Shown here: positions 7,984-14,944 of the stretch, in pieces
Position numbering within the stretch: the stretch's first letter is position 1
Layout: each line of letters opens with the position of its first letter
Assembly (NCBI GenBank): GCA_964522485.1
Contig: CAZFUS010000052.1
Coordinates: 1 to 18,276 of the forward strand
Source: Methylohalomonas sp964522485
Lineage (GTDB): Bacteria; Pseudomonadota; Gammaproteobacteria; Methylohalomonadales; Methylohalomonadaceae
Length of the DNA stretch: 18,276 nucleotides
Direction of reading: 5' to 3'
Made by a program: the position numbers and the translations under genes
The notes under the pieces: model-generated
Seen by the model: the letters and a program-made list of their open reading frames with translations, nothing else
The model's database searches: none
Told to the model about the DNA's origin: nothing

Positions 7984-8775
7984 TTAAAACGCCAGACGGA
8001 CGCCGATGAGCAGCAGCATGCCGGCCAGAGCCGGACGGACGATCCGATCCGGCAGGTGGGTAACAAAATGACTGCCTAAATAGATGCCGGGCAGGGAACC
8101 CAGCAACAGGCTCAGGAGCATGCCGTAGTCGACGGTACCGAGATGGGCGTGGCCGAGTCCGGCGACGGCGGTCAGGGGTACAGCATGGGCCAGGTCAGTG
8201 CCAATGATACTGATCGATGGCATGCGCGGATAAAGGAAGAACAATGCAGCAGTGCCGATAGCGCCGGCGCCCACTGAGGACAGTGTAACCAGGATGCCGA
8301 GCATGATACCTGTCGTTATTGTGAGCTGGGGCCGGTATTCCCTGTGCAGGTCGCGCAGGGGTTCCAGACGGCCGTTGGTAGAGGCAAAACGGTGCAGACG
8401 TACCTTGAACAGCATGGCAATCGAGGTAAGTATGAGAGCCACGCTGAGTGTTGTGGTAATCAGGCTGCTGTAGTCGATTTCCTGCGCTTCCAGCCACTTG
8501 AGTACGAATATCATGACGACTGAGCTCGGGACACTGCCGGCGGCGAGCAGGCCGACGATGCGCCATTCAATGGTTTTTTTGCTGTTATGGACGAAAATGC
8601 CGCCGGCCTTGGTGATGGCGGCATAGAGGAGGTCGGTGCCGACCGCGACCGCCGGCTGGATACCGAAACCGAGCACCAGAATCGGTGTCATCAGCGAGCC
8701 GCCCCCTATGCCGGTCATGCCAACAATGAAGCCGACCGCGAAGCCGGCGAGGGTGTAGCCCAGTTCCAGATCCAT
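7984..8775 (-). CDS. TSUP family transporter (sulfite exporter TauE/SafE type)
   Basis: The 263-residue polytopic membrane protein has the two internal repeats of the TSUP (TauE/SafE, formerly DUF81) family. The first opens with GFIVGMTGIGGGSLMTPILV (residues ~15-34); the second has GILVTLSSVGAGAIGTAALF after a polar central loop at ~130-150. The family moves organic or inorganic sulfur oxyanions and related anions across the inner membrane, with direction and substrate varying between members. Its position next to divergent cysB, with cysH nearby, points to a sulfur compound (inference). The start at 8775 places the GxGGG motif at the normal distance from the N-terminus. The Shine-Dalgarno is weak (GAGCGG). 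A strong terminator-like hairpin lies only ~20 nt upstream in the mRNA leader, which suggests control by transcript attenuation. Confidence 0.92.
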   Translation of the reverse strand: MDLELGYTLAGFAVGFIVGMTGIGGGSLMTPILVLGFGIQPAVAVGTDLLYAAITKAGGIFVHNSKKTIEWRIVGLLAAGSVPSSVVMIFVLKWLEAQEIDYSSLITTTLSVALILTSIAMLFKVRLHRFASTNGRLEPLRDLHREYRPQLTITTGIMLGILVTLSSVGAGAIGTAALFFLYPRMPSISIIGTDLAHAVPLTAVAGLGHAHLGTVDYGMLLSLLLGSLPGIYLGSHFVTHLPDRIVRPALAGMLLLIGVRLAF

Positions 8776-8795
8776 GTGAGTGTCCGCTCTTGCAC

Positions 8796-8825
8796 AAAAA
8801 AGCGCCCGGTCTTGGCCGGGCGCTT
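8796..8825 (-). terminator. Strong intrinsic terminator hairpin inside the TSUP gene leader (candidate attenuator)
   Basis: AAGCGCCCGG (8800-8809) and CCGGGCGCTT (8816-8825) form a perfect 10-bp GC-rich stem with a 6-nt loop. On the minus strand the stem runs into TTTTTT. It therefore terminates minus-strand transcription, only ~20 nt before the TSUP ATG at 8775. No gene ends here: cysB starts on the other side in the opposite direction. A promoter for TSUP cannot fit between hairpin and start codon, so its transcript must read through this element. Confidence 0.8.
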
Positions 8826-8897
8826 GTAATGTAAGCCTCGTTCTCTATACTGAAAAGGAATTATTCTGCATATTTTTATACTGTATTTGTATAACCC

Positions 8898-9872
8898 ATG
8901 AAACTGCAGCAGTTGCGCTATATCTGGGAAGTCGCCCGGCATGATCTGAACGTGTCCGCCACGGCAGAGAGTCTGTTTACCTCGCAACCGGGCATCAGCA
9001 AGCAGATCCGCATGCTGGAGGACGAACTTGGCGTCCAGATCTTCCAGCGCAGCGGTAAACATCTGACCGAAGTAACGCCCGCGGGACAGGCGATCATAGA
9101 GAAATGCAGCGAGATCCTCGCCGGCGTCGACAGCATCCGCCAGATCGCACTGGAATACAGTGACCAGAAGGCTGGCAGCCTGTCAGTCGCGACCACCCAC
9201 ACACAGGCGCGTTATGTGCTGCCGGCAGTGATTCAGGAATTCATGCGGCGCTATCCGGCGGTATCGCTGCACATGCATCAGGGTACGCCACTGCAAATCT
9301 CGGAACTGGCTTCCAAGGGCACGGTGGATTTCGCCATCGCGACCGAGGCACTGGAGCTGTTCGACAATCTGGTGATGATGCCGTGCTACTGCTGGAACCG
9401 CAGTGTCGTCGTGCCGCAGGGACATCCATTGCTGGCGGAGAAGCGGCTGACCCTGCAGAGGGTGGCAGACTATCCCATTGTCACCTATGTGTTCGGTTTT
9501 ACCGGCCGTTCGCAGCTCGATGCCGCATTTGCCGCCGCCGGTCTTAAGCCGCAGGTGACGTTTACGGCCGCCGATGCTGATGTCATCAAGACCTACGTCA
9601 GGCTCGGCCTCGGTGTCGGTATCGTCGCCAGCATGGCCTATGATCCGGAGCGCGATCATGGCCTGGAGGCCATCGATGCCGGGCATCTGTTCGAGGCCAG
9701 TACCACCAAGATCGGTTTCCGGCGCGGGACGTTTCTGCGCAGTTATATGTATGACTTTATCGAGCTGTTTGCGCCGCACCTGAAGCGCGAACTTGTCGAG
9801 TCGGCCCAGCGCAGCCGTTCGAAGGAGGAAGTCGATAGCCTGTTCAGCGGTATGGAACTGCCAACGCACTGA
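8898..9872 (+). CDS. cysB: LysR-type transcriptional regulator CysB
   Basis: CysB is the master activator of sulfate/thiosulfate assimilation genes, responding to N-acetylserine and antagonised by sulfide or thiosulfate. The 324-residue product matches E. coli CysB end to end. The winged HTH (residues ~1-60) reads MKLQQLRYIWEVARH, then TSQPGISKQIRMLEDELG and FQRSGKHL. The inducer domain has the conserved ATTHTQARYVLP near residue 98, HMHQGTP near 125, FAIATEAL near 144, YVFGFTGRSQLD near 198, and DVIKTYVRLGLGVG near 228. The start is fixed by homology, yet no Shine-Dalgarno precedes it: the bases before the ATG are AT-rich and end in AACCC. The 122-bp divergent region towards the TSUP gene is AT-rich on the cysB side and suits autoregulation. 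It is convergent with the CxxC protein gene. Confidence 0.97.
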   Translation: MKLQQLRYIWEVARHDLNVSATAESLFTSQPGISKQIRMLEDELGVQIFQRSGKHLTEVTPAGQAIIEKCSEILAGVDSIRQIALEYSDQKAGSLSVATTHTQARYVLPAVIQEFMRRYPAVSLHMHQGTPLQISELASKGTVDFAIATEALELFDNLVMMPCYCWNRSVVVPQGHPLLAEKRLTLQRVADYPIVTYVFGFTGRSQLDAAFAAAGLKPQVTFTAADADVIKTYVRLGLGVGIVASMAYDPERDHGLEAIDAGHLFEASTTKIGFRRGTFLRSYMYDFIELFAPHLKRELVESAQRSRSKEEVDSLFSGMELPTH

Positions 9873-9873
9873 T

Positions 9874-9958
9874 GCGCGAAAAGTGAAAAGTTAGGTCAAC
9901 GAAGTTAAAAAGTTCCCGAAATCCCGGTTACTTTTCACCTTTCACGCTTCACATTCCA
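9874..9958. repeat. Intergenic inverted repeat with GTGAA heptads between convergent genes
   Basis: The whole space between the cysB stop and the stop at 9959 is repetitive. Arms 9874-9893 and 9928-9947 are inverted copies, matching at 17 of 20 positions with a 34-nt spacer. The right arm lies in a tandem 7-nt array; read on the minus strand its units are GTGGAAT, GTGAAGC, GTGAAAG, GTGAAAA. No T-rich terminator tail follows either arm. It resembles a small dispersed intergenic repeat more than a simple terminator. Confidence 0.65.
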
Positions 9959-10306
9959 CTAAATGAAATCCAGACTGTTGTCCCGCTCCATGATCTCGGC
10001 TGCCTCGTCATGTTCATCAACTTCCGCCTGCAGGACTTCCTTGAGGAAAAGCATGAAGACCGTGTAGACACGGGGTTCGCGGCCTGTTTCTTCGACAATG
10101 AAAAACGGCGCCCGCTCGATCTGGTAGCGATTGGCAAGCTGCATTCCCTCGCTGTCGGCATCGCGTTCATCCGCAACAGCGATATGGTCAATGCGCTCCA
10201 GGTAGCCACCGTCGCGCAAGCGCTCTTCGACTTCTGCACATTTCTTGCAGGACATACCATCGGCCAGGACTTTCTTGACCATGGTGATGCGAACATCGCT
10301 ACTCAT
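9959..10306 (-). CDS. Small thioredoxin-fold protein with CxxC motif, encoded after cysH
   Basis: The 115-residue cytoplasmic protein has the outline of a thioredoxin/glutaredoxin fold. A first strand ITMVKKVLADG leads into the dithiol motif SCKKC (C20, C23). A helix AEVEERLRDGG follows, and a probable cis-proline segment ERAPFFIVEE lies at residues 64-73. An acidic helical tail ends the protein. It starts 25 nt after the cysH stop on the same strand, with GAGATGA before the ATG, so the two are almost certainly co-transcribed. APS reductases need a thioredoxin or glutaredoxin to regenerate them, so a dedicated reductant role is the natural hypothesis (inference). It could instead be a redox sensor or metal-binding protein. 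I do not recognise a named family. Confidence 0.75.
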   Translation of the reverse strand: MSSDVRITMVKKVLADGMSCKKCAEVEERLRDGGYLERIDHIAVADERDADSEGMQLANRYQIERAPFFIVEETGREPRVYTVFMLFLKEVLQAEVDEHDEAAEIMERDNSLDFI

Positions 10307-10331
10307 GTCATCTCATCTCGATAGAAACAAT

Positions 10332-11066
10332 CTACGACTTGTTGCTACTGGTACCTACATGCAGGCCACATTCCTTTAACGTGGCTTCTTCCCACCACCA
10401 GCGGCCTTCGCGCTCGTGCTGGTTCGGCAACACCGGGCGGGTGCAAGGCTCGCAGCCGATACTGATGTAACCTTTTTGATGCAGTTCGTTGAAGGGCACA
10501 TCGTTGCTGCGGATGTAATCCCACACCTGAGCCGAGCTCCAGTTCGAAAGCGGGTTGAACTTGATCAAGGTGTGGTCGGCGGTGGAAAAGGCCTTATCGT
10601 ACTCGACCACTGGCACGCTGGCCCGGGTACCCGGACTCTGGTCCTTGCGCTGGCCGGTGATCCAGGCGTCCAGTGTCGACAGTTTGCGCTTCAGCGGCAC
10701 GACCTTGCGGATGCCGCAGCATTCCTTATGCCCGTCCTGGTAGAAACTGAACAATCCCTTCTCGCGTACCAACTGTTCGATGGCGACCGGGTCCGGGAAC
10801 ATGACCTCAAGCTGGATATTGTAATGCTGGCGGACCTGTTCGAGAAACTTGTAGGTCTCGGCATGCAGACGGCCGGTATCCAGCGAGAAGACATTGACGT
10901 CCGGCTTGATTTTGACAGCCATGTCCACCAGGACAACGTCCTCGGCACCACTGAAGGAAATGGCGAGATTGTCAAATTGCTGCAGCGCAAATCTCAGGAT
11001 TTCCTGGGGATTGCTGTGTTCGTATTCGGCGGCATGGGCCGCAGCATCAAATTCTTTATCGTTCAT
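10332..11066 (-). CDS. cysH: Assimilatory adenylyl-sulfate (APS) reductase, [4Fe-4S] type
   Basis: CysH reduces activated sulfate to sulfite in cysteine biosynthesis. The 244-residue product has the PP-loop-like SFSGAEDVVL (37-46), the arginine-rich segment TGQRKDQSPGTRA (137-149), and the catalytic cysteine near the C-terminus in KECGLH (C233). The paired cysteine motifs ECCGIRK (C116, C117) and GCEPC (C205, C208) are the ligands of a [4Fe-4S] cluster. This cluster marks enzymes that generally use APS directly, unlike the cluster-free PAPS reductase of E. coli. The gene is followed by the small CxxC protein and preceded by an AT-rich region with repeated CTTAT/ATAAG half-sites. Only a weak ribosome site (GAGA about 10 nt away) precedes the ATG. 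CysB-dependent control is expected from the neighbourhood. Confidence 0.96.
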   Translation of the reverse strand: MNDKEFDAAAHAAEYEHSNPQEILRFALQQFDNLAISFSGAEDVVLVDMAVKIKPDVNVFSLDTGRLHAETYKFLEQVRQHYNIQLEVMFPDPVAIEQLVREKGLFSFYQDGHKECCGIRKVVPLKRKLSTLDAWITGQRKDQSPGTRASVPVVEYDKAFSTADHTLIKFNPLSNWSSAQVWDYIRSNDVPFNELHQKGYISIGCEPCTRPVLPNQHEREGRWWWEEATLKECGLHVGTSSNKS

Positions 11067-11134
11067 TTTTCACAGTCTCAGCTGGGCTGGATGGCAGCCC
11101 CGGTTCTTGGAAAATCCGAATATTACCAGACAAG

Positions 11135-11162
11135 CTTATTCCAATAAATAATAAGTTCTTAT
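11135..11162. promoter_or_regulatory. AT-rich repeated half-sites before cysH, candidate CysB operator
   Basis: CTTATT (11135-11140) and AATAAG (11150-11155) form an inverted repeat with a 9-nt spacer. The ATAAG then pairs again with CTTAT (11158-11162) across 2 nt, so three alternating half-sites lie within 28 bp, about 70-95 bp before the cysH ATG. TTATTC also occurs at 8861-8866 in the cysB/TSUP intergenic region. LysR-type regulators bind AT-rich interrupted palindromes, but no CysB match was tested. Confidence 0.35.
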
Positions 11163-11199
11163 ACTGATATTACGTTTTTATTTTTAGGATCCGCCCGGT

Positions 11200-12072
11200 T
11201 CAGGCGGATTGCTGGAATAGATAATTCGCGGGAATAAACGTGCCGTGTGAGGATGTATCAGTGATTTCCAGATCCTGGGCCCCCTGAACCTCGACCACCA
11301 GATGCGTACGCGAGACATCCCGCCAGTCCGGATTCACGGTTATGTCGCATTCGGAATCACGACCAATGGTGCAGCGTTTTTTCTGTTCCAGCTGGTGCCG
11401 GTTGCTCTGGTCATACTGAAATTTGAAGCCGCCGTCATTCACGAGTTGGCAGGGGTGCTTGGCCAGTCGCAATTCCATTTCGCTGTTTGCCGGCAGGTGG
11501 ATGTGGACGGCCTCGCCTTTGGGTATCCGTTTGTAATCCCGGGTCTCCTTGCTGTTGTTAATCATCAGTGTGGCGTCAACCATCAGCGTATCCTTGTAGC
11601 CATTCTCGCTGGTATCGCCCGGATCAGTATGACTCTTTCTCTCGTTATAAAGCAGGCGCAGCAGATCCTGACGGGAGGCGAGGTACTGAAGATACTTGAT
11701 GACAGCGATGCGACGGAAAGCATCGTATGTTTCATCCAGTTCGTTCAGGTCGCGGATGATGTCCCGCCAGTTGTGGTCCTGGGAGAAGACCAGCAGATCC
11801 AGTTCCCGCAGGGCGGAGGCAAAGGAGGTGGAACCCTCGATCGAATGCCACAGGGTTTCGGTCAGGTGTTTCTCCGCATCCATGATACGGCGCGCCTCGG
11901 CGCGCATCTCGTGCATCGAACACTGCACCAGGCGCTGGATTTTGCCCGACGGCACGGCGGTTCGCCCGGAAACGGCAAATTCGAACTCGGCCAGCGTGAA
12001 AAAATGGAGCGGCTGATCCTTCAGCTTCAGTCCAAGTGCCGGCAAGGCCTCGGTTGATTCATCTTTCGACAT
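11200..12072 (-). CDS. FHA-domain protein, soluble, with uncharacterised N-terminal region
   Basis: FHA domains bind phosphothreonine peptides and usually act in Ser/Thr kinase signalling or complex assembly. The C-terminal ~85 residues of this 290-residue protein are an FHA domain: CTIGRDSECDI (234-244), then SRTHL (254-258), then DTSSHGTFIP (272-281), giving the GR, S-x-x-H and SxG positions of the fold. Residues ~20-150 are mostly helical and not recognised. No signal peptide or membrane segment is seen. A TTG at 12111 would add 13 residues; the ATG at 12072 is chosen because an AAAGAGA lies just before it and the extension looks non-coding. It is downstream of the aminopeptidase gene on the same strand, across a ~160-bp gap. 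No kinase or phosphatase gene is visible in the window. Confidence 0.85.
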   Translation of the reverse strand: MSKDESTEALPALGLKLKDQPLHFFTLAEFEFAVSGRTAVPSGKIQRLVQCSMHEMRAEARRIMDAEKHLTETLWHSIEGSTSFASALRELDLLVFSQDHNWRDIIRDLNELDETYDAFRRIAVIKYLQYLASRQDLLRLLYNERKSHTDPGDTSENGYKDTLMVDATLMINNSKETRDYKRIPKGEAVHIHLPANSEMELRLAKHPCQLVNDGGFKFQYDQSNRHQLEQKKRCTIGRDSECDITVNPDWRDVSRTHLVVEVQGAQDLEITDTSSHGTFIPANYLFQQSA

Positions 12073-12231
12073 GTCTCTTTCGTTAACGCCCGATTCAAAA
12101 TTACCCGGCAAATGGCGTCGCGGGTGAAAGCGTCCCCTGATAGACGCTGGCCATAAAAGTCCTGTTGTCGGGTTGTGAGATGCGCCGGTGCCGCTCTTAT
12201 ATACACGTGGCGCTCCAGGCTGATACTGACA

Positions 12232-13359
12232 TTATCGGCTGGCGTGCGACTTGGCAAGATCGGGAATCGCTGAATTGCAGTCGGTTTTCGCCTCAGGCTG
12301 CCCCAGGAGCCGTCGGCGCTGTGCCGGCGAACATGGTTGCAACGCTTCAGCATAGTCATAAAACTGCTCCAGCTTGCCGTCCAGCCGCGTCAACAGCGCG
12401 GTAAATGTCGGCATGAGCTCACGATAGGTGGCTACCGCGGCCAGCTTGGCATTGTTCAGCGTCTCCTCGAACCAGGGATCATAATAATCATAGTCCGTCC
12501 AGTGGTTTAGGCGCAGTTGTTCGTAGTCCCGGGCCAGTTTCGCCAGTATCACCTGTTTTGCCTCCAGCTTGGCCGCATCCGCGCGGTCGCTGGCGTAGAT
12601 GCCCAGCAGGCGTGTCCGGGCGGTCATTACCATCTCGACGAATTGATCCTCGCGCGCCAGTTCCTGGCGAAAGTTCGCCAGTTCCCCGGCCTCCCCGTAT
12701 GCCTCCAGCCAGCGCCGGGCACCGACAATACCCACCGTGTCGGCAAAGGCTTCGTTGAAGGCGGTGTCATTCTTGAAAAACAGCTTCTGGTGGGCAAGTT
12801 CGTGAAAAATCAAACGCGCCACCTGGGCGTCACTCCAGTGCAGCATGGTGTTCAGTACCGGGTCGTCGAACCAGCCCAGCGTTGAGTAGGCACTGGCGCC
12901 GCCGACATAGGTGTCCGCGCCACCGGCTGCGAGTTCGGCGGCATGGGCCCGGGCAGCGGCCGGATCATAGTAACCGCGATAATCCAGACAGCCGACAATC
13001 AGGAAACACCATTCCCGGGGTTCCAGTGACAGCGGCGGTGTAGCGACCACGGTCCAGACAACGTAAGGACGCTCGAGATCGGCGTAACTGCGGTAACTGC
13101 CGTTGTCCGGCAGGCCGAGTTCACGACTGGCGAACTCGCGCATGGTCTGTATACGAGCCAGACGCGTGCGCAGTTCCGGTGCCAGGGACGAATCGGCAAG
13201 CAATTCCGGGATTGGCTCACGCTGCCGCATGAGATCGAAATGCCCCGTCACCGACTGGCCATAATAAGACAGACTGGCGCAGCCGCTCAGTGTTGCCAGC
13301 CACAGTAGCAGGACAGTGGACTTAACCTGAAGGCCGCGGGCGGGTATTCTTGGGTTCAT
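12232..13359 (-). CDS. Predicted aminopeptidase lipoprotein (PF10023/DUF2265 type)
   Basis: The 375-residue product starts with a lipoprotein signal peptide: basic residues, a hydrophobic core VLLLWLATLS, and the lipobox LSGC with C27 as the lipidated residue. ASLSYYGQSVTGHFDLM follows, the hallmark opening of the predicted aminopeptidase family PF10023. The metal-binding motif HELAHQ lies at residues 186-191 and NEAFAD at 202-207, giving the HExxH plus downstream acidic ligand arrangement of zinc metallopeptidases. The activity is predicted for the family from sequence; substrates are not known to me. It would be anchored in the outer or inner membrane, facing the periplasm. It is divergent from the sulfurtransferase gene with only 41 bp between start codons. 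No good Shine-Dalgarno is seen before the ATG. Confidence 0.88.
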   Translation of the reverse strand: MNPRIPARGLQVKSTVLLLWLATLSGCASLSYYGQSVTGHFDLMRQREPIPELLADSSLAPELRTRLARIQTMREFASRELGLPDNGSYRSYADLERPYVVWTVVATPPLSLEPREWCFLIVGCLDYRGYYDPAAARAHAAELAAGGADTYVGGASAYSTLGWFDDPVLNTMLHWSDAQVARLIFHELAHQKLFFKNDTAFNEAFADTVGIVGARRWLEAYGEAGELANFRQELAREDQFVEMVMTARTRLLGIYASDRADAAKLEAKQVILAKLARDYEQLRLNHWTDYDYYDPWFEETLNNAKLAAVATYRELMPTFTALLTRLDGKLEQFYDYAEALQPCSPAQRRRLLGQPEAKTDCNSAIPDLAKSHASR

Positions 13360-13400
13360 ACTTCAATGAAGTCACGCAGCGGACGCGGAGATACCAGTTT

Positions 13401-14243
13401 ATGTATACCACGCTCATCAGCGTGCAGGATTTGCAGGCCAATCTCGATCGGCCTGAATGGGTTATTGTCGATTGCCGGTTTGATCTGGCGCAGCCGGAGC
13501 AGGGTCGACTCGATTATCTGCAGGCGCATATTCCCGGCGCACAGTTTGCCGATATTGACCACGATCTCAGTGATCACAGCAAAACGGCCGGGGGCCGCCA
13601 TCCCCTCCCTGACGCTGATACTCTGGCCGACCTTTTCAGCCGGCTCGGCATCGATTCTGACTGCCAGGTTGTCGTGTATGATGCCATGGGCGGGGCCTTT
13701 GCCGCACGTCTGTGGTGGCTGCTGCGTTATATGGGTCATACTGCTGTGGCACTGCTTGATGGCGGCTGGCCGGCGTGGCTGGCGGCCGGAGGCCCCACCC
13801 AGGCGGGCAGCGAGACCAGGCCGGCGCGGGTCTTTACAGGCCAACCGGATGAATCGATGCGCAGGCTAATCGAATCGCTTGCTGATGCACCACTGTTGAT
13901 TGATTCCCGGGATCCGGCCCGCTACCGGGGCGAGCTCGAACCGCTGGACCCGAAGGCGGGTCACATACCCGGTGCGATCAACCGGTTCTGGAAGGAGAAC
14001 CTCGACGAATCCGGTCAATTTAAACCCGCATCGGAACTGGCCGCTGAATTCAGGAATCTGTATGGTAATCGGCCGGCGGCGCAAGCCGTATTTTACTGTG
14101 GTTCCGGCGTAACTGCCTGTCATAATATTCTCGCCGCCGCATATGCCGGTCTGCCATTGCCGCAACTGTACCCGGGCTCCTGGAGTGAATGGTGTGCCGA
14201 TCCGGCTCGTCCGGTCGCCACCGGTGGAAACGACGGATCCTGA
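13401..14243 (+). CDS. Sulfurtransferase (thiosulfate/3-mercaptopyruvate type, two rhodanese domains)
   Basis: The 280-residue protein has two rhodanese domains. The N-terminal, inactive one covers residues ~5-130 (VIVDCRFDL near 21, HIPGAQFADID near 43, LLDGGWPAWLAAGG near 118). The catalytic one covers ~160-275. The active-site loop reads YCGSGVTAC, with C233 as the persulfide cysteine. CGSGVT is the loop typical of 3-mercaptopyruvate sulfurtransferases such as SseA, whereas thiosulfate rhodaneses more often have CRKGVT. The substrate is therefore probably 3-mercaptopyruvate, but this is not certain. The ATG at 13401 is chosen over an earlier in-frame start at 13350 because GGAG lies 10 nt before it, homology begins there, and the earlier start would overlap the divergent peptidase gene. 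Confidence 0.93.
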   Translation: MYTTLISVQDLQANLDRPEWVIVDCRFDLAQPEQGRLDYLQAHIPGAQFADIDHDLSDHSKTAGGRHPLPDADTLADLFSRLGIDSDCQVVVYDAMGGAFAARLWWLLRYMGHTAVALLDGGWPAWLAAGGPTQAGSETRPARVFTGQPDESMRRLIESLADAPLLIDSRDPARYRGELEPLDPKAGHIPGAINRFWKENLDESGQFKPASELAAEFRNLYGNRPAAQAVFYCGSGVTACHNILAAAYAGLPLPQLYPGSWSEWCADPARPVATGGNDGS

Positions 14244-14289
14244 CCCCAACGTCAGTGCCGCCAAGCGTCAGCATCCCGTATTTTGGCTC

Positions 14290-14907
14290 ATGTTGAACCG
14301 AAACTTCATTTTCATGCTCGCTGGTCTACTGCTTGGCAGCCTTGTGCTGACGCTGCAGCCGACACCGGCTGTGGGAGAAGAACAGGCGGCGGTAACAGAA
14401 AGCGCCAGCACTCCCCCTGATGCGACCCGGTACACGGAAGCCGAACGCCTGCGCCTGACCATACTGGCGATCACCGCCGCTGTGCTGGTGGTCACTGTCC
14501 TGGCGATGCTGTTCCTGCTGGTGCGGCGTCTGCGTGCCGAAAGGCAGGTGGCGAGTGCGGACGAACCGCAGGCATTCCTCAATGATCGCAGCGGCATCAC
14601 CAGCCAACCAACACACAAACTCAGTCGCAAGCCGACCATGATCGGACGCGGCACGGACAACGAGCCCGGTTGTCTCGCTTTTATCGTGATACCGGATAAA
14701 ACGATCGGACGCCGTCATGCCCTGATTGAATACAAGCAGTTCAGTTTCTGGATCAGCGATCAGGGCAGCAGCAACGGTACGTATGTCAACGACCGCAGGG
14801 TGACCACGGAGATGCGTCTTAAAAATGGCGATTGCATACGCCTGCATAAGTTTGAATTCGAATTCATAGAGCCGGCTGAACACGATGATGGCGCAACCGC
14901 AGTATGA
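14290..14907 (+). CDS. Membrane-anchored FHA-domain protein
   Basis: The 205-residue product has a hydrophobic N-terminus (residues ~5-24), a short Thr/Pro/Ala-rich external segment, a second membrane span (LTILAITAAVLVVTVLAMLF, 56-75) followed by RRLRAER, and a C-terminal cytoplasmic FHA domain. The domain shows TMIGRG (116-121), IGRRHALIE (139-147) and QGSSNGTYVN (158-167), the canonical pThr-binding loops. The frame is open far upstream into the sulfurtransferase gene. The ATG at 14290 is preferred because it starts the hydrophobic segment, though its ribosome site is poor. A GTG inside the sulfurtransferase gene near 14194 has a GGAG in front and is an alternative. It lies 46 nt after the sulfurtransferase and 37 nt before birA, probably in one transcript. 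It is the second FHA protein within 3.1 kb. Confidence 0.82.
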   Translation: MLNRNFIFMLAGLLLGSLVLTLQPTPAVGEEQAAVTESASTPPDATRYTEAERLRLTILAITAAVLVVTVLAMLFLLVRRLRAERQVASADEPQAFLNDRSGITSQPTHKLSRKPTMIGRGTDNEPGCLAFIVIPDKTIGRRHALIEYKQFSFWISDQGSSNGTYVNDRRVTTEMRLKNGDCIRLHKFEFEFIEPAEHDDGATAV

Positions 14908-14944
14908 AAAAATACCGGACAATATTCCCGCTGCGTTCTGATCC

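Noticed and set aside
8845..8871. Eight-residue leader peptide ORF before the TSUP attenuator hairpin
   Set aside because: The frame has no ribosome site and encodes no cysteine or methionine run that would make sense for sulfur-dependent attenuation.
11189..11209. Perfect 7-bp hairpin across the stop codon of the FHA gene
   Set aside because: On the FHA strand the stem is followed by CCTAAAAATAAAAA, not a T-run, so it is not an intrinsic terminator. No other role is evident.
12129..12148. Inverted repeat AGCGTC-8 nt-GACGCT between the peptidase and FHA genes
   Set aside because: Only three T residues follow on the minus strand; too weak to call a terminator and common by chance in GC-rich DNA.
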